A stretch of 64,000 nucleotides of DNA, taken from contig NW_019775635.1 of the NCBI RefSeq assembly GCF_001039355.2, forward strand, positions 1-64,000, in the 5' to 3' direction. Below the pieces are notes generated by a model. That model made no database searches. It was not told the DNA's origin and was given only the letters and a program-made list of their open reading frames with translations. Made by a program: the position numbers and the translations under genes. The stretch comes from Lingula anatina. Taxonomy: Eukaryota > Brachiopoda > Lingulata > Lingulida > Lingulidae. Below, piece by piece: positions 43,901 to 56,267 of the stretch (positions within the stretch are counted from its first letter, which is position 1; every line of letters begins with the position of its first letter).

Positions 43901-46900
43901 ATTGACAGGGGCTTGCCTTACGTGCTACTGTATACACTCCTGCTGAAATGTTGGAATATTTCGGCAATTACCACCTAATTATAATTTCAAATTCACTGTG
44001 GTGATTGTTACATAAATTTTTATGTAGCTGGCCGAGGCATTGGCCAATAAACATATTTAAAGCTACGGAAGTGTTCCAAAATTCTTGAGCAATACCAAGC
44101 GGTTGATAGATTGTGTACCCTGCATGCTGTCCATGGTTGGACTTATCTCAGCCAGAGAGTCATCAAAAATTGCAGGCACTGGTCGAGGCAGTTCCTCAAA
44201 GCATAGGCGACATCATCGTGGCAGCTACGCGAGATACAAACTCTGGGATTGAATGATTAATAACACAGCGTTGTGTTTTGATATCTCTGCTTCCTGAAAC
44301 ATCTTGTTGGAATATTCCATCATTTTAGCAAGAGCTTATTGCCATGCATACGGCTTTAATATGGCTAATACCACGCGATCTCTTGGTGAAAGAATGTCTT
44401 TGGGAAGATATGCAATTCAGAGCTTGGTTCGCTGTTGGTGTGCAATTGAATGAATTGAATTATATGTTAATCATATCAATCACGAGGAAATATGTTTATT
44501 GCTGTATTTCATAAACAGATGACAGGAGGCACTGAATGGGCCGAATACACCAGAGACGCATTTGTGGCAACCATTGCGGCAGAGTTAGCAAAGAATGTCT
44601 CACTGTGGGCAGTAGAAAACGGTTCCAGCGTTGCAGTGCCGCCGGCCGCAATAGCGGCCGCCCTTTGTCCGAGGAACTGCTCCGGACACGGCGTTTGCTC
44701 AAACGGTAGGCAGTAATTCAATTCAAATAAAATGTTTCGAGAATGTTCTGGTACGTTTGCCCTGCGTTTTAGGTGGATTAAAAGGTTGGATTTCAAGAAC
44801 TTTGAAAACAGTGAATGATAACACTTATTCATTTTGGCAAAATGGATTTTCCTGGGGTAAGCGACAATCTTCACGTACCTAACAATGGCAAATGTCTCAA
44901 AGTCATATTTCCTATGTCTACATACCCACCAAAGCTGAATCTTGTATCAGACCCTGAAATGACAAAACTTCTCACATTAAAGTGCTCGATGTCAATCTTT
45001 ACTCCTGAAATGTACATGACGGTGTAAATGACTGAATCTTTTATTAGAAGTACTATAAATTATAGAATCAAAATGCAGGGACAGATATAGAAATGATTCA
45101 CGAGTGGGAGGAAATTGCTTTCTTTCTTGAGAAATTTTGATTTGTCCGAAAAAGACCGTATATGATACCTTTAATGTATTGAGAACACTACAGAATATGC
45201 ATGTATTTGCAGGAACATGCACTTGCGCTGACTCGTATTATGGCTATGATTGCTCCATGGATATTAATGCAGCACCAGTGTGTCTCGAGCTGCCCAGCGC
45301 CGGGCTGTGTGATGAACGCTCTAGGCCGTGCAGAAAGACACCAGTTTATTGTTCGTCGTTCATCAAAAGCGTGGCCGTTACCTGCAAATTTAAGCACTTT
45401 AAGGTATTTGCATTCGGCACTTAATTCCTGAATGATTATAAGAAGATTTATTTAACCCATAACCAGTGAGACGACTTTCGTTAAATTTATTTATTACATA
45501 TGTGTTCATACCGAGTGTAAATGTTCTTAATGCTTACATATAGTAAATACGATTGCTAACCATACTTTGTTGAAATGCGTTAATCTATACTTGGGAAATT
45601 AACTTTGTTGACTGACGCAAAACCTCCATTCCTTTCTTAAGGTAACAATAGCTGCAGTCATACCATCTTCTACCTACAGTGAGACTACCGCAGAATTTAT
45701 TCATCTGCAAGAGGTAATGTGTCCTTTGCCACACACTTTGTCAAGGAAAAAGAGAGCGGCCATTCCCACCGTCCCCCAGGAGACCGTCCTCGCGGAGGGA
45801 TACGAAGTGAGCGTCAGCAATAACGCTCAAAACTTCAGCGAACCTAAATACCTCCTGGTTTACGATTCTAAGTGTGTTGACTGCAATTCAACGTTCAATT
45901 GCTCGCTTAAGGTATATCTGATATGTAGTTCATAAAAATATAACTAAAAGACAACAACAATCAAACAAACAGAAGCGTTTATTTCTTTACAATATGAGAA
46001 CATTCCATTGTGCTTTATTAGTATCACTGCAAAATATTAATTTTACCACCTGACTAGTTATGACGTATATACATTATTACCTTTTTGAGATTTTGTTAAA
46101 TATAATTATAGAGCTATAGATTTACGGATTGGTTTTAATCTGTATATTGACCATAGGGCGAAACCTGTATCATCGGAGGAATATGTTACGTTGCAAACGA
46201 GACAAACCCTAATAATCCATGCCAACGCTGTGATCCAGCTTACGACGCTGTGGGATGGTTCACTCAAGTATGTTTGTCACAGAGATATTGCTATTTCACG
46301 CATGTGTGTAATAATATACAATTACTGACTTACACAGCCTCACCGCCTGTCATTAAATGAAACGTTTGGGGGATATTTGTAGTGTCTTGTCAGTTACAGT
46401 CAGTTGACATACTATAAAGGAAATGTCCTGAGCTGGAGTTGTGACACAAGGTCGAACTGAACTAGGACTGCTGGCTATACCAAAACTTGCATTGAATAAG
46501 CTTATATCCACCCCTCTTTCCTCCATTGCCACACTATGACTTTAGGACATAGCTGGAGAATGTGTCAGTCAAAGCTCTTGTTGTGTGTTTCTTACGCTGG
46601 CTTTTCACATTGATAATAGCAAGCACGTTCTCTATTCACCAGAACCTCTCCTGGGCATGACCCCTGGGAAGTTGGGAGGCCAAATAATTTTACCCAAATT
46701 ATTTACATATTTAATCCCCCCCCCAAAATAACTATTACTTTTAATCAGTGCAGACATTTATCTTTTTGCAACATACTAGTAGTTAAAGTAGAAATGATAT
46801 TCCATACAGAATGATGACTTTGTTTTAGAATTGCCAAATTTAAATAATAGTAGGCACGGTGACAACTTTTGCATCTTAAATGGCGCAGGTGCTCCCTGAT

Positions 46901-49900
46901 TTCTGTTGAGCAGTACATAATGGTTTTGACTTTAACGGGTTCAGACAGACAGTGTCGTATCTAGGGATATTGTTAATTGTGGTGTATTTTACTTTAATTT
47001 ATGTCTTGCACTTAAGTTTCTTTGATTAAAAATATGCAAACACCCATATCTAGTCACAAATGTTTCAAGGCTACTACGTTTACCTATATATTAGGCTACA
47101 AGCTGCTCGATAGATGGCGTGTGTTACCCAGACGGAAACATCAGACCTGGAGTCTCTTGTCAGTACTGCGACTTTAACAAAAACGAAAATGAATGGACAG
47201 TTAAGGTACGACGGAATTTAAGATACTAGCAGGTATTACTAAATCAACATATTGGATTATGTCACTCAACCCCTCATTCTGTTCAAACATTTCGAATTTT
47301 CTCTGTCACAATAACTCTTTGCTATGTGTGTTTGCAATATTGCACAAGGGTCAGGTTTGTTTTCAGTACCATTTTTGGAATGTTTGGTATACGTAAGCAG
47401 CTTCATTGGTATCGTCATATAATGTAACCTGTTGAAATTATTTGTAGAATGGAAGCTGTCTCATAGAAGGTACTTGTCACGCAGACAGGTCGACCAGGCC
47501 CGGGTACCACTGTAACGTTTGTGACGTGAGCACCAACGTGTATGCTTGGTCTTTAAAGGTACAGTATTGTCATTTAATATGGAATTTTTTTAATTGAAAC
47601 AGTACTTTGAATCTTATGTTTTCAACTTTTAATAACCTAGCTCAGCAGTGCCAGTGTGACATCAGTCATATAATTGAATTCATATTTGAAGTATCAATTA
47701 CAAGACAACCATTAAATCAATTATTTGAATATGGGGTTGTGATGCATTTCAATCGATGGTTCGCCTTGGAGAGTTTCTGATTGGAATTGCCTCATTAATA
47801 GCGCCATATAATGTAACCTGTTGGAATTATTTGTAGACTGGAAGCTGCTACATAGAAGCTACGTGCCACGCAAACAGATCGACCAGGCCCGGGTACGACT
47901 GTGAAGTGTGTGACGTGGCCACCAACGTGTATGCTTGGTCTTTAAAGGTACATGTACAGTATTGACCTTTTATGTGGAGTTTTTAAAATTGAAACAATCA
48001 TTTTAATTGTTTTAGTAAACGTCTAAAACCTCCTCAGAGCCAATGTTACATTAGTTCAATAATTGAATTCATCAATGATAAATATCCACAAAATCTCTAA
48101 AGGATTCTCAAAAGGGTCCATTTGTCTACTCAGCCCCTGCCCGCACGAAAACGAAGTAGATGCTCCAGCGCAGTAGACTACTGCAATCATACTGCAAACA
48201 TGCTTCAAATTTGCTTCGATGTGGGAGCTAATTAGCATATTTGAAACATGCTTCTATCATGCTGCTAATCTACTGCATTAATGCTCCTCCTCTGTACAAC
48301 CCTATGTAATTTTTGAAGTAGAATTGCAGTAGGTTATACTGCATTTCTACTGCAAATATGCTCCACACCACTTCTGCGTTAATGCTTCTTTGCTACTTCG
48401 ATACTACTGCATTTTCGTGCGGGTGGGTTCTGCAAGTCATTTTTCATTGCAAGTGCTTTATGTGGGTCATCTTGCCAAATGAAATATCCTTTATGTTCCC
48501 TTAGCAAACAGAATACGGGTGGTTTTCTATATTCTTGAGTGTGACAAAGTTCAGGTTTTCCTTGATAACTAATGGTGTTTTTAACAAACCACACTGTTGC
48601 AAAATGAGTAGAATACATGGAGGGGCTACCTCCTCATTTTTTTCAACCACGTCAACCTTAAACGCATATGCATATGGTCTACTTCAAAAAAGTATTGAAG
48701 TATTGTGTCGATCGATACGTCCTACTTCAAGTGAATAATCATTGCACATTTTCATAGCTTTCTTCGTAGGATTTAGTTTCCTATAGAACCTGATATATAA
48801 TGGTCCTCGCTTCTAGAATAACAAATGCAAGATAAATGGGACGTGCTACGAGGCATGTGAACTCAATCCTCGGAATCTGTCCTCCGTTTGTCACCCAGAT
48901 ACAGATAGATCCTCTTGGAGCCCGAAAGAAGGTATCCATACTTCTCTTGTTTTAAACCTATTCTAAATTTCTTATGGTTTGATGATTTTCAAACAAAATT
49001 ATTATCCGATGCCACTGTTCTTAAGATGAAGGTTTCCTTGCACAATGGTTTATTTTGACTTGAGACACACTGTAAGCAGCAAGTGTTGTCAAAGTCTTGC
49101 GTAGTCAAATGAAGAGTTGAAAAAATCTGTTAAAAAAGATCAATATAATATAAATAGTTAATTTCAAAAGCTTTGGCAAGACAATAAGAGACACACATTA
49201 GTTAAACTGTTTGAAATACAGTTATTTTTATGTACATGTATAGTCTGTGGTCAACTAACGACATCGATGGTACATCCTGAAACCACGAGCATGCAGACGA
49301 CCAGCCAATCTGAAGGGACGTCTCGACACCCTATTACAACAATGGGAAACTCTACTACAGTCGACGACATTGAAAGTACGGGCAACCAAATGGCATCTGG
49401 AGATCCCACTACGAGCGGTAAACTCTCAACCGTCGTCGAAACTTCCACCATTGGGCAAACAACAGGAAAATCGTCTTCCACTATTGCTAATGCAAAAGAA
49501 ACCCCAACACCGACAACTGAGACCCCTCACAGTTTGTACTGGATTATAGGCGCGGCTGGTGGAGGTGCTGTTGTGATTGTAGTTGTCATCGTGGCTACTG
49601 TGTGTCTTTGCATTCGCAGCCAAAAGTAAGTAAATAAAAAGAGCAAAGAAATGTAATAAGATCTGTGCTGGCACCCATACTTCTTTACATGGAGTTATGC
49701 CCGTGATCATGACGAATGTGTATTACAAGCTTTCCATTTCAAGTGATGAAACCCGACTATGACATCACTGTATTTACATGTATTTTATTAGACAAATGTG
49801 TAGCCCTCTCAAAGGCTATTTAACAACACGGTGTTTTCTTCTTTTTGTTTTAGAATAAGACGGTACAGAACGAAGAGCCGAGCAAAAAATAAGGATGCTA

Positions 49901-49932
49901 CGCAGGGGGAGTGTGAAGAAAACAGACAATAG
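40910..49932 (+). CDS. VWDE-like type I membrane protein: VWD, EGF, cysteine-rich repeats, Thr/Ser stalk (5' end missing)
   Basis: Sixteen exons in consistent phase: 40910-40995, 41148-41211, 42046-42243, 42414-42625, 42961-43219, 43551-43700, 44519-44705, 45213-45403, 45642-45911, 46157-46267, 47095-47205, 47448-47558, 47837-47947, 48817-48931, 49244-49625, 49854-49932; about 878 residues. A von Willebrand D domain opens with NDPHMKTFDER and continues YYECQFPGEHVLY, CNCGVAV and LGLCGTLNF, closest to VWDE proteins. Next come an EGF module (CPRNCSGHGVC ... CTCADSYYGYDC), the furin-like site RKKR/A at 45744-45755, and five cysteine-rich repeats (C-I-G-C ... NP/RPG--C--C ... W), four of them 111-bp phase-0 exons. 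A Thr/Ser stalk, the helix YWIIGAAGGGAVVIVVVIV and a 26-residue basic tail end the protein. No signal peptide is present, so upstream exons are missing. Likely an adhesive or extracellular-matrix receptor (inference). Confidence 0.92.
47405..48070 (+). repeat. Recent tandem exon duplication in the VWDE-like gene
   Basis: The exon 47448-47558 with its flanks is duplicated at 47837-47947. Intron words (cgccatataatgtaacctgttg before, gtacagtattg after) and exon words (tcgaccaggcccgggtac, accaacgtgtatgcttggtc) match closely. Both encode the same 37-residue cysteine-rich unit. Confidence 0.85.
48136..48425. mobile_element. MITE-like element in a VWDE-gene intron
   Basis: The ends are inverted repeats: cccgcacgaaaacgaagtag at the left and the inverse of acccgcacgaaaatgcagtag at the right. 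The 290-bp interior is built of ctactgca, tgcagtag, atgctcc and atgcttc words on both strands. No coding capacity and no clear target duplication. Confidence 0.7.
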
Positions 49933-50846
49933 AAAGTGGATCTTACCTAGCATATTAGGAGGTATTCTTTTCTAGCATAAAAGCGAAAGTGAAGTTCCGA
50001 TATTTCATGCAAAACGTCATATTGGTTTTAAAGGCATACCGAAAGGGTATTCATCTCGAAGAAATTTTCATCTCAGCTGTGGATTGTAATCAGAAAAAAA
50101 TATACAATCTGTGACTTTATTTTCATAGACTGACACTTAATGTGAAAGCAAAGATAATATTTTAAGCCCTTTCTCGAGCAAACAATAACGAAACAAGCTT
50201 CGTCCAAACTGTAATACAAAACGGGTGATCATGGTTTATTGGTATCACATACGAAAGCTTATTTAGTCAAAAGTCATATTGTGTGTGGTAACAGTTTCAA
50301 AACAGATGCTTTCAATATGTAAACGGTGATGGTATATAACAGCCTGTTGCTTTTAAATCTTCATCTTCAGTAAGTTTATTGTCGCAAGTTTTCAACCCGT
50401 ACAGCACAGATCACTAGATTGTTCTGTAGGCAAGCACAGTTAGGGAGTCTAAATGACCTGGAACTTCACAATAGAAAAGTTTCAGTACTGCTTTTGATGC
50501 TGGTTAACCACTGAGTCAGTCAATGGTTCTGGTCGGTTCAGTTTCCAGCATTGCTTGTGTGGCGAGACTCTGGTGTGACAGACTGCAGTACTGGAAGTAC
50601 CAGGCACTGGAAAGGTGTGAAAGGAAATCATGTGCACTCTGTATATTGGTCTTCAAAGCATACAAATGACAAGTGAAATGATATATTTTGTCCATCAAGT
50701 TATTGGACACTGCCCATCCTTTTAAATTCTTCGAACATATTTTGCTCCTCCCTGTCTTTTTTCAACAACTTCAAGACAGTAAGCTTTACACGCTCAGATA
50801 TGGTGCTTACGCTATGACATCCAGTCCACGCCTATTAAAGAGCAGA
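49933..50846. other. 3' flank of the VWDE-like gene
   Basis: No other gene was recognised. The stretch ends at the N at 50847, where the repeat tangle starts. Confidence 0.5.
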
Positions 50847-50847
50847 N

Positions 50848-52806
50848 TTTTTCTGTATTATTGTTGCAAGTCCACAGATATCCTAAAAGCAAATAAGCTA
50901 CACACATCTACATTTATATGTAAAGTGCCTTTTTTTTTTCGGTAACGCGAAATTGGTTAACAGCACATTCGCGTCACCGGAAATAGGCACGAAAACAAGA
51001 CCAGCAGAATTTGGAGAAAAGATATGAAATGCTCACCCTCGACGTAACCAGCAGATGACAAACCTTATAACAATGTCTGCCAAGTGTCATCGAATACCGA
51101 GGGCAATTTGGTAAGGTAGCCCCTCTTCATTCTATTAGAGGTCAGACAGATGATCCAAGGGAAACCACTTCATTCCCAACATCCGTGTATTGGACCCTGA
51201 ACCCTGCCACCATACATATTGTGACTTCTGACTAAATGGGCTTTCACGTGATACCAATGACTTTGGTCACCCGATTGGTACCGGTAGACCCCTGTACCTG
51301 ACGGACAAAACGTTGTCCACATATCCCAGAAAATTATCCTATATATACCTATGTTAAAAGACGGTATCCCAGAGAATACGTACTAATTTAGATTAAGTTT
51401 CTGAAAGAACTAACACATCATAATTACACGTTAAATATATTTAAAAGAGCAACAGCCCTCCTCATTCCGTCTAAATGAAATTATAAACCAAAGTTATGAC
51501 TGGACCCGTTAGATATAGACACGTGTAACCAGGTAGCAACAGTTTTACTATTAATGTTTTTAAAAGATTTCTTTTATCCACAATGCGTGCATGTGCATGC
51601 GCGATCTAGTGCATGGTACATACATATATATTTCATGAATAAGCATTAATACAAGATACTCGTGTGCAATTACCTCTCAACAAACTAGTATAACTTAATG
51701 TTACAAGTATATCTATTTAAGAAAATTTACGCAAAATCGTGTGCTGACATTCTTGCATTTCTTTTTCTCAGAACTTTACCCATCTATATTATGTACTATA
51801 TATATAACCAATAATAATACTATATACATGTGTACAATGTAATGCTGTTGCGACATTAATTTCAGTGAACTGCACGTATATTATATTATGTTATTGCACT
51901 TATTATAACAGATGCGAGGCATAATAGTGTGGATTTTTGAAATATATACCTCTGTACACTGTAAGCAGCGCTAATGTGCATAAGTTTAACCAGAAAAATA
52001 ATGGTTTTACTTGATGCTAGACTTTGCACTGCTCCGCCTTATACATGTACAGTAGTAACTCATATCATTGTACAAGTATACTAGCACTGAAATAAAGGCA
52101 ATTACATTTTTTCTGTATTATTGTTGCAAGTCCACAGATATCCTAAAAGCAAATAAGCTACACACATCTACATTTATATGTAAAGTGCCTTTTTTTCGGT
52201 AACGCGAAATTGGTTAACAACACATTCGCGTCACCGGAAATAGGCACGAAAACAAGACCAGCAGAATTTGGAGAAAAGATATGAAATGCTCACCTTCGAC
52301 GTAACCAGCAAACGACAAACCTGATAACAATGTCTGCCAAGTGTCATCGAATACCGAGGGAAATTTGGTAAGGTAGCCCCTCTTCATTCTATTAAATGTA
52401 TTAATTAAATCTATAAACTGAATTTTTTTTATTTATCTGGGTATTAGTTCCTATTATTCATTCGTTTAAAGTACCAAAATACCAAAAGCATTTTCCTTAA
52501 CTGTGGTATCCGGGTTACATTGTATCACGTAAGAAGCAAGAGTTCACATAGTGTGGTTATAACATGACCAGCTCCCTTGATCTTCATCACCAATTTCTTA
52601 TAACTGGGTCAACTAATGGCTGTGTTTTAGAATGTTAACGTGAAAATTTACTAAAATATTTGTCATGATATGCAATCAGTAGAACCTGTATGCAAGGCAG
52701 AAAAGGGTAGTTTCTCATTGCAACCCCACAAACGAAATTTGTGCAAAATTGTTTGAAAATAATAACGTCAGGCCTACCCAACTACCAGACTCGGCACCTA
52801 AGGATC
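50848..52806. repeat. Complex repeat block, first copy (R-S-R-T order)
   Basis: Segment R (50848-51132 and again 52105-52395) runs from tctgtattattgttgcaag to gtagcccctcttcattctatta and includes ggtaacgcgaa and ttcgcgtcacc as short inverted arms. Segment S follows the first R, and segment T (52396-52806) follows the second. The block is bounded by single Ns at 50847 and 52807. No coding capacity. Confidence 0.85.
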
Positions 52807-52807
52807 N

Positions 52808-54530
52808 GCTCACCCTCGACGTAACCAGCAGATGACAAACCTTATAACAATGTCTGCCAAGTGTCATCGAATACCGAGGGCAATTTGGTAAGGTAGCCCC
52901 TCTTCATTCTATTAGAGGTCAGACAGATGATCCAAGGGAAACCACTTCATTCCCAACATCCGTGTATTGGACCCTGAACCCTGCCACCATACATATTGTG
53001 ACTTCTGACTAAATGGGCTTTCACGTGATACCAATGACTTTGGTCACCCGATTGGTACCGGTAGACCCCTGTACCTGACGGACAAAACGTTGTCCACATA
53101 TCCCAGAAAATTATCCTATATATACCTATGTTAAAAGACGGTATCCCAGAGAATACGTACTAATTTAGATTAAGTTTCTGAAAGAACTAACACATCATAA
53201 TTACACGTTAAATATATTTAAAAGAGCAACAGCCCTCCTCATTCCGTCTAAATGAAATTATAAACCAAAGTTATGACTGGACCCGTTAGATATAGACACG
53301 TGTAACCAGGTAGCAACAGTTTTACTATTAATGTTTTAAAAGATTTCTTTTATCCACAATGCGTGCACGTGCATGCGCGATCTAGTGCATGGTACATACA
53401 TATATATTTCATGAATAAGCATTAATACAAGATACTCGTGTGCAATTACCTCTCAACAAACTAGTATAACTTAATGTTACAAGTATATCTATTTAAGAAA
53501 ATTTACGCAAAATCGTGTGCTGACATTCTTGCATTTCTTTTTTCTCAGAACTTTACCCATCTATATTATGTACTATATACTACTTCTATGATATAACCAA
53601 TAATATAATACTATATACATAAAGGCAATTACATTTTTTCTGTATTATTGTTGCAAGTCCACAGATATCCTAAAGGCAAATAAGCTACACACATCTACAT
53701 TTATATGTAAAGTGCCTTTTTTTCGGTAACGCGAAATTGGTTAACAGCACATTCGCGTCACCGGAAATAGGCACGAAAACAAGACCAGCAGAATTTGGAG
53801 AAAAGATATGAAATGCTCACCCTCGACGTTACCAGCAGATGACAAACTTAATAACAATGTCTGCCAAGTGTCATCGAATACCGAGGGAAATTTGGTAAGA
53901 AATAGGAAATAGGTTTCTTTTATCCACAATGCGTGCACGTGCATGCGCGAAACCACCGGAAATAGGCACGAAAACAAGACCAGCAGAATTTGGAGAAAAG
54001 ATATGAAATGCTCACCTTCGACGTTACCAGCAGATGACAAACTTAATAACAATGTCTGCCAAGTGTCATCGAATACCGAGGGAAATTTGGTAAGGTAGCC
54101 CCTCTTCATTCTATTAAATGTATTAATTAAATCTATAAACTGAATTTTTTTATTTATCTAGGTATTAGTTCCTATTATTCATTCGTTTAAAGTACCAAAA
54201 TACCAAAAGCATTTTCCTTAACTGTTGTATCCGGGTTACATTGTATCACGTAAGAAGCAAGAGTTCACATAGTGTGGTTATAACATGACCAGCTCCCTTG
54301 ATCTTCATCACCAATTTCTTATAACTGGGTCAACTAATGGCTGTGTTTTAGAATGTTAACGTGAAAATTTACTAAAATATTTGTCATGATATGCAATCAG
54401 TAGAACCTGTATGCAAGGCAGAAAAGGGTAGTTTCTCATTGCAACCCCACAAACGAAATTTGTGCAAAATTGTTTGAAAATAATAACTTCAGGCCTACCC
54501 AACTACCAGACTCGGCACCTAAGGATCCTG
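52808..54530. repeat. Complex repeat block, second copy
   Basis: It starts directly after the N with the end of R and S (52808 to about 53600, nearly identical to 51032-51840). R follows again at 53630-53895, with a partial extra R at 53948-54115, then T at 54116-54530, nearly identical to 52396-52806. The 122-codon minus frame here (53741-54109) is repeat translation. Confidence 0.85.
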
Positions 54531-55044
54531 AATTAACCGGTATATCGGACCACGCTACCCGCTTTCAAGGTGTGTGTCAGATCTCATTTCGGAGTATCAT
54601 ACCCCAGTAAAAATTTTGTAGCACGACTGCGGGCTCATCCACGCTCGGCTGAACAACCTTAAACTGTACTCTTACTTTAGAGTACTCCATTTTATTGTCT
54701 CTATGGGTATAAATGGGGACTTTACGACATTCGGTTTGAATGTTTTAACCACTTTTGATAGGGCTTTTTTGCATTGTATTAGATTAATGTGACAGTCTAA
54801 GGTGCATCTAGGTGGCTTTCAAATTTATGCACCCGGTTTTAAAATCATATAGCGATTTTACGACAATCGTTTACTATCCAATCAAGGTGACAGCCGAGCA
54901 TGCCAGGGCTCATCCTGTCGGTGTTCTGGCTGATACTCCGAAATGCGATCTGACACACACCTTGAAAACGGGTAGTGTGGTCCGATATACCGGTTATTTC
55001 AGGATCCTTAGGTGCCGAGTCTGGTAGTTGGTTAGGCCTGAACT
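54487..55044. mobile_element. Foldback element with ~110-bp terminal inverted repeats
   Basis: The left arm 54487-54598 (ttcaggcctacccaactacc to catttcggagtatc) is the inverse of 54930-55044 with few mismatches. The ~330-bp centre encodes nothing recognised. The first T segment, which ends at 52806, contains only the outer part of the left arm before the N. Confidence 0.85.
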
Positions 55045-55505
55045 TTTGCTGACTCGTCACATCATAATTTTTAGGATGATGAGTCTTATTGAATATTTCA
55101 TATATAATTTTTTATCCCTAAGGCCATAACATTTAATGCAGGCAACAATTTGCTACATTGTTATTATTGTTAAAATTATTAGGATAGTGAGTTTATATAA
55201 TAAAAGCGGCCTTGTTTGGCCAAATCACGAACAATCGATAGTCTTTGTAGCCTTCTCTCTTGTTATGAATGGGACTATGAAAGTTTGTGGAACACTGGGA
55301 TGGAGGAGACATAAATGAAAAAATATTTTGTGATCACCTATATATGCAAAACGGTTAATAGAAGATTTATAACCATAACGTACATTGTATACCTAAATTG
55401 ATTTAATGAGGGCTGTGACTAATCTTTTCACAAATAAAAAGGATTTCACATAAAATGGAAAATGTGGTCTAAATGTCAATGACTGGAGTTGAAACAAGGA
55501 AGAGG

Positions 55506-56110
55506 CCAATGTATAATTTTTAACAATGCAGATATATTTTCATGAATTATTTTATTACTCACGCTATGTGGGCTTGTCATGATGAGGGCTACCTTATTTC
55601 TGTTATTTAAAGCTTGTTATTATCGTGCTTGTTTTTATGAAATAGATGGAATGCGACTGTAAAATCATCTTTCTTGAACAACAGATAGGGTCTTACTGCA
55701 CACATCTGTCTCTCTTAGAAATTCTAGATATCCATTCATCCTTATCCCTGTACAATCAACGTGTTTTAAAATTACACCAATAGGTTGCTTTCAGTTAGAC
55801 ATTGTGGCTACGACTGCAAATACAATGATATAAAGTTTAAGAAATGCAGACATTTGGTTCAATGGTCCATAGAAGAGACTTTGAAGATTTTATTCATCAT
55901 TTCTCACATCCAATTGACAACCGGGCATAATGGGCACTGTTCTAAATTGCATCTATTTTCCGAGAGAAAGATGATTCGAATAATTGGTTGCTGTAAATTA
56001 TTTAGTACCATCGTCATTCGTGCCTGTTTTATTGCAACGTTCCCTTGTAACATTGCTGTTACAAATCCAGCATGCATGCTCATATGCGCGATCTAATGTA
56101 CGACACGTCA
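55506..56110. repeat. Dispersed repeat copy A, upstream of the sulfotransferase
   Basis: It aligns with 57730-58195 and 60935-61450 in the same orientation. Shared words include ttattactcacgcta, cttatttctgttatttaaa, gaaattcta and ttcatccttat, and with copy C gttctaaattgcatc and gattcgaata. Non-coding, with short ORFs only. Confidence 0.8.
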
Positions 56111-56267
56111 ACTTTATGTGTCGGTTAAGACGACAATACATCATTCGTTCATACGAATGTTTATATTAACTGTAGCAGCTAGCACAAACCGAGAGCAACG
56201 GAAGGATTGTTAATGGATTGTTAAAGGATTGTTAATTGTTAATGCACTACGTTAGTAGATATTGACC

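Noticed and set aside
44090-44340. Possible coding segment in the VWDE-gene intron
   Set aside because: Some open stretches exist on both strands, but no splice borders in phase and no family motif were found.
53741-54109. 122-codon minus-strand frame with an internal duplication
   Set aside because: It runs through two copies of repeat segment R, and the apparent protein repeat is the DNA repeat.
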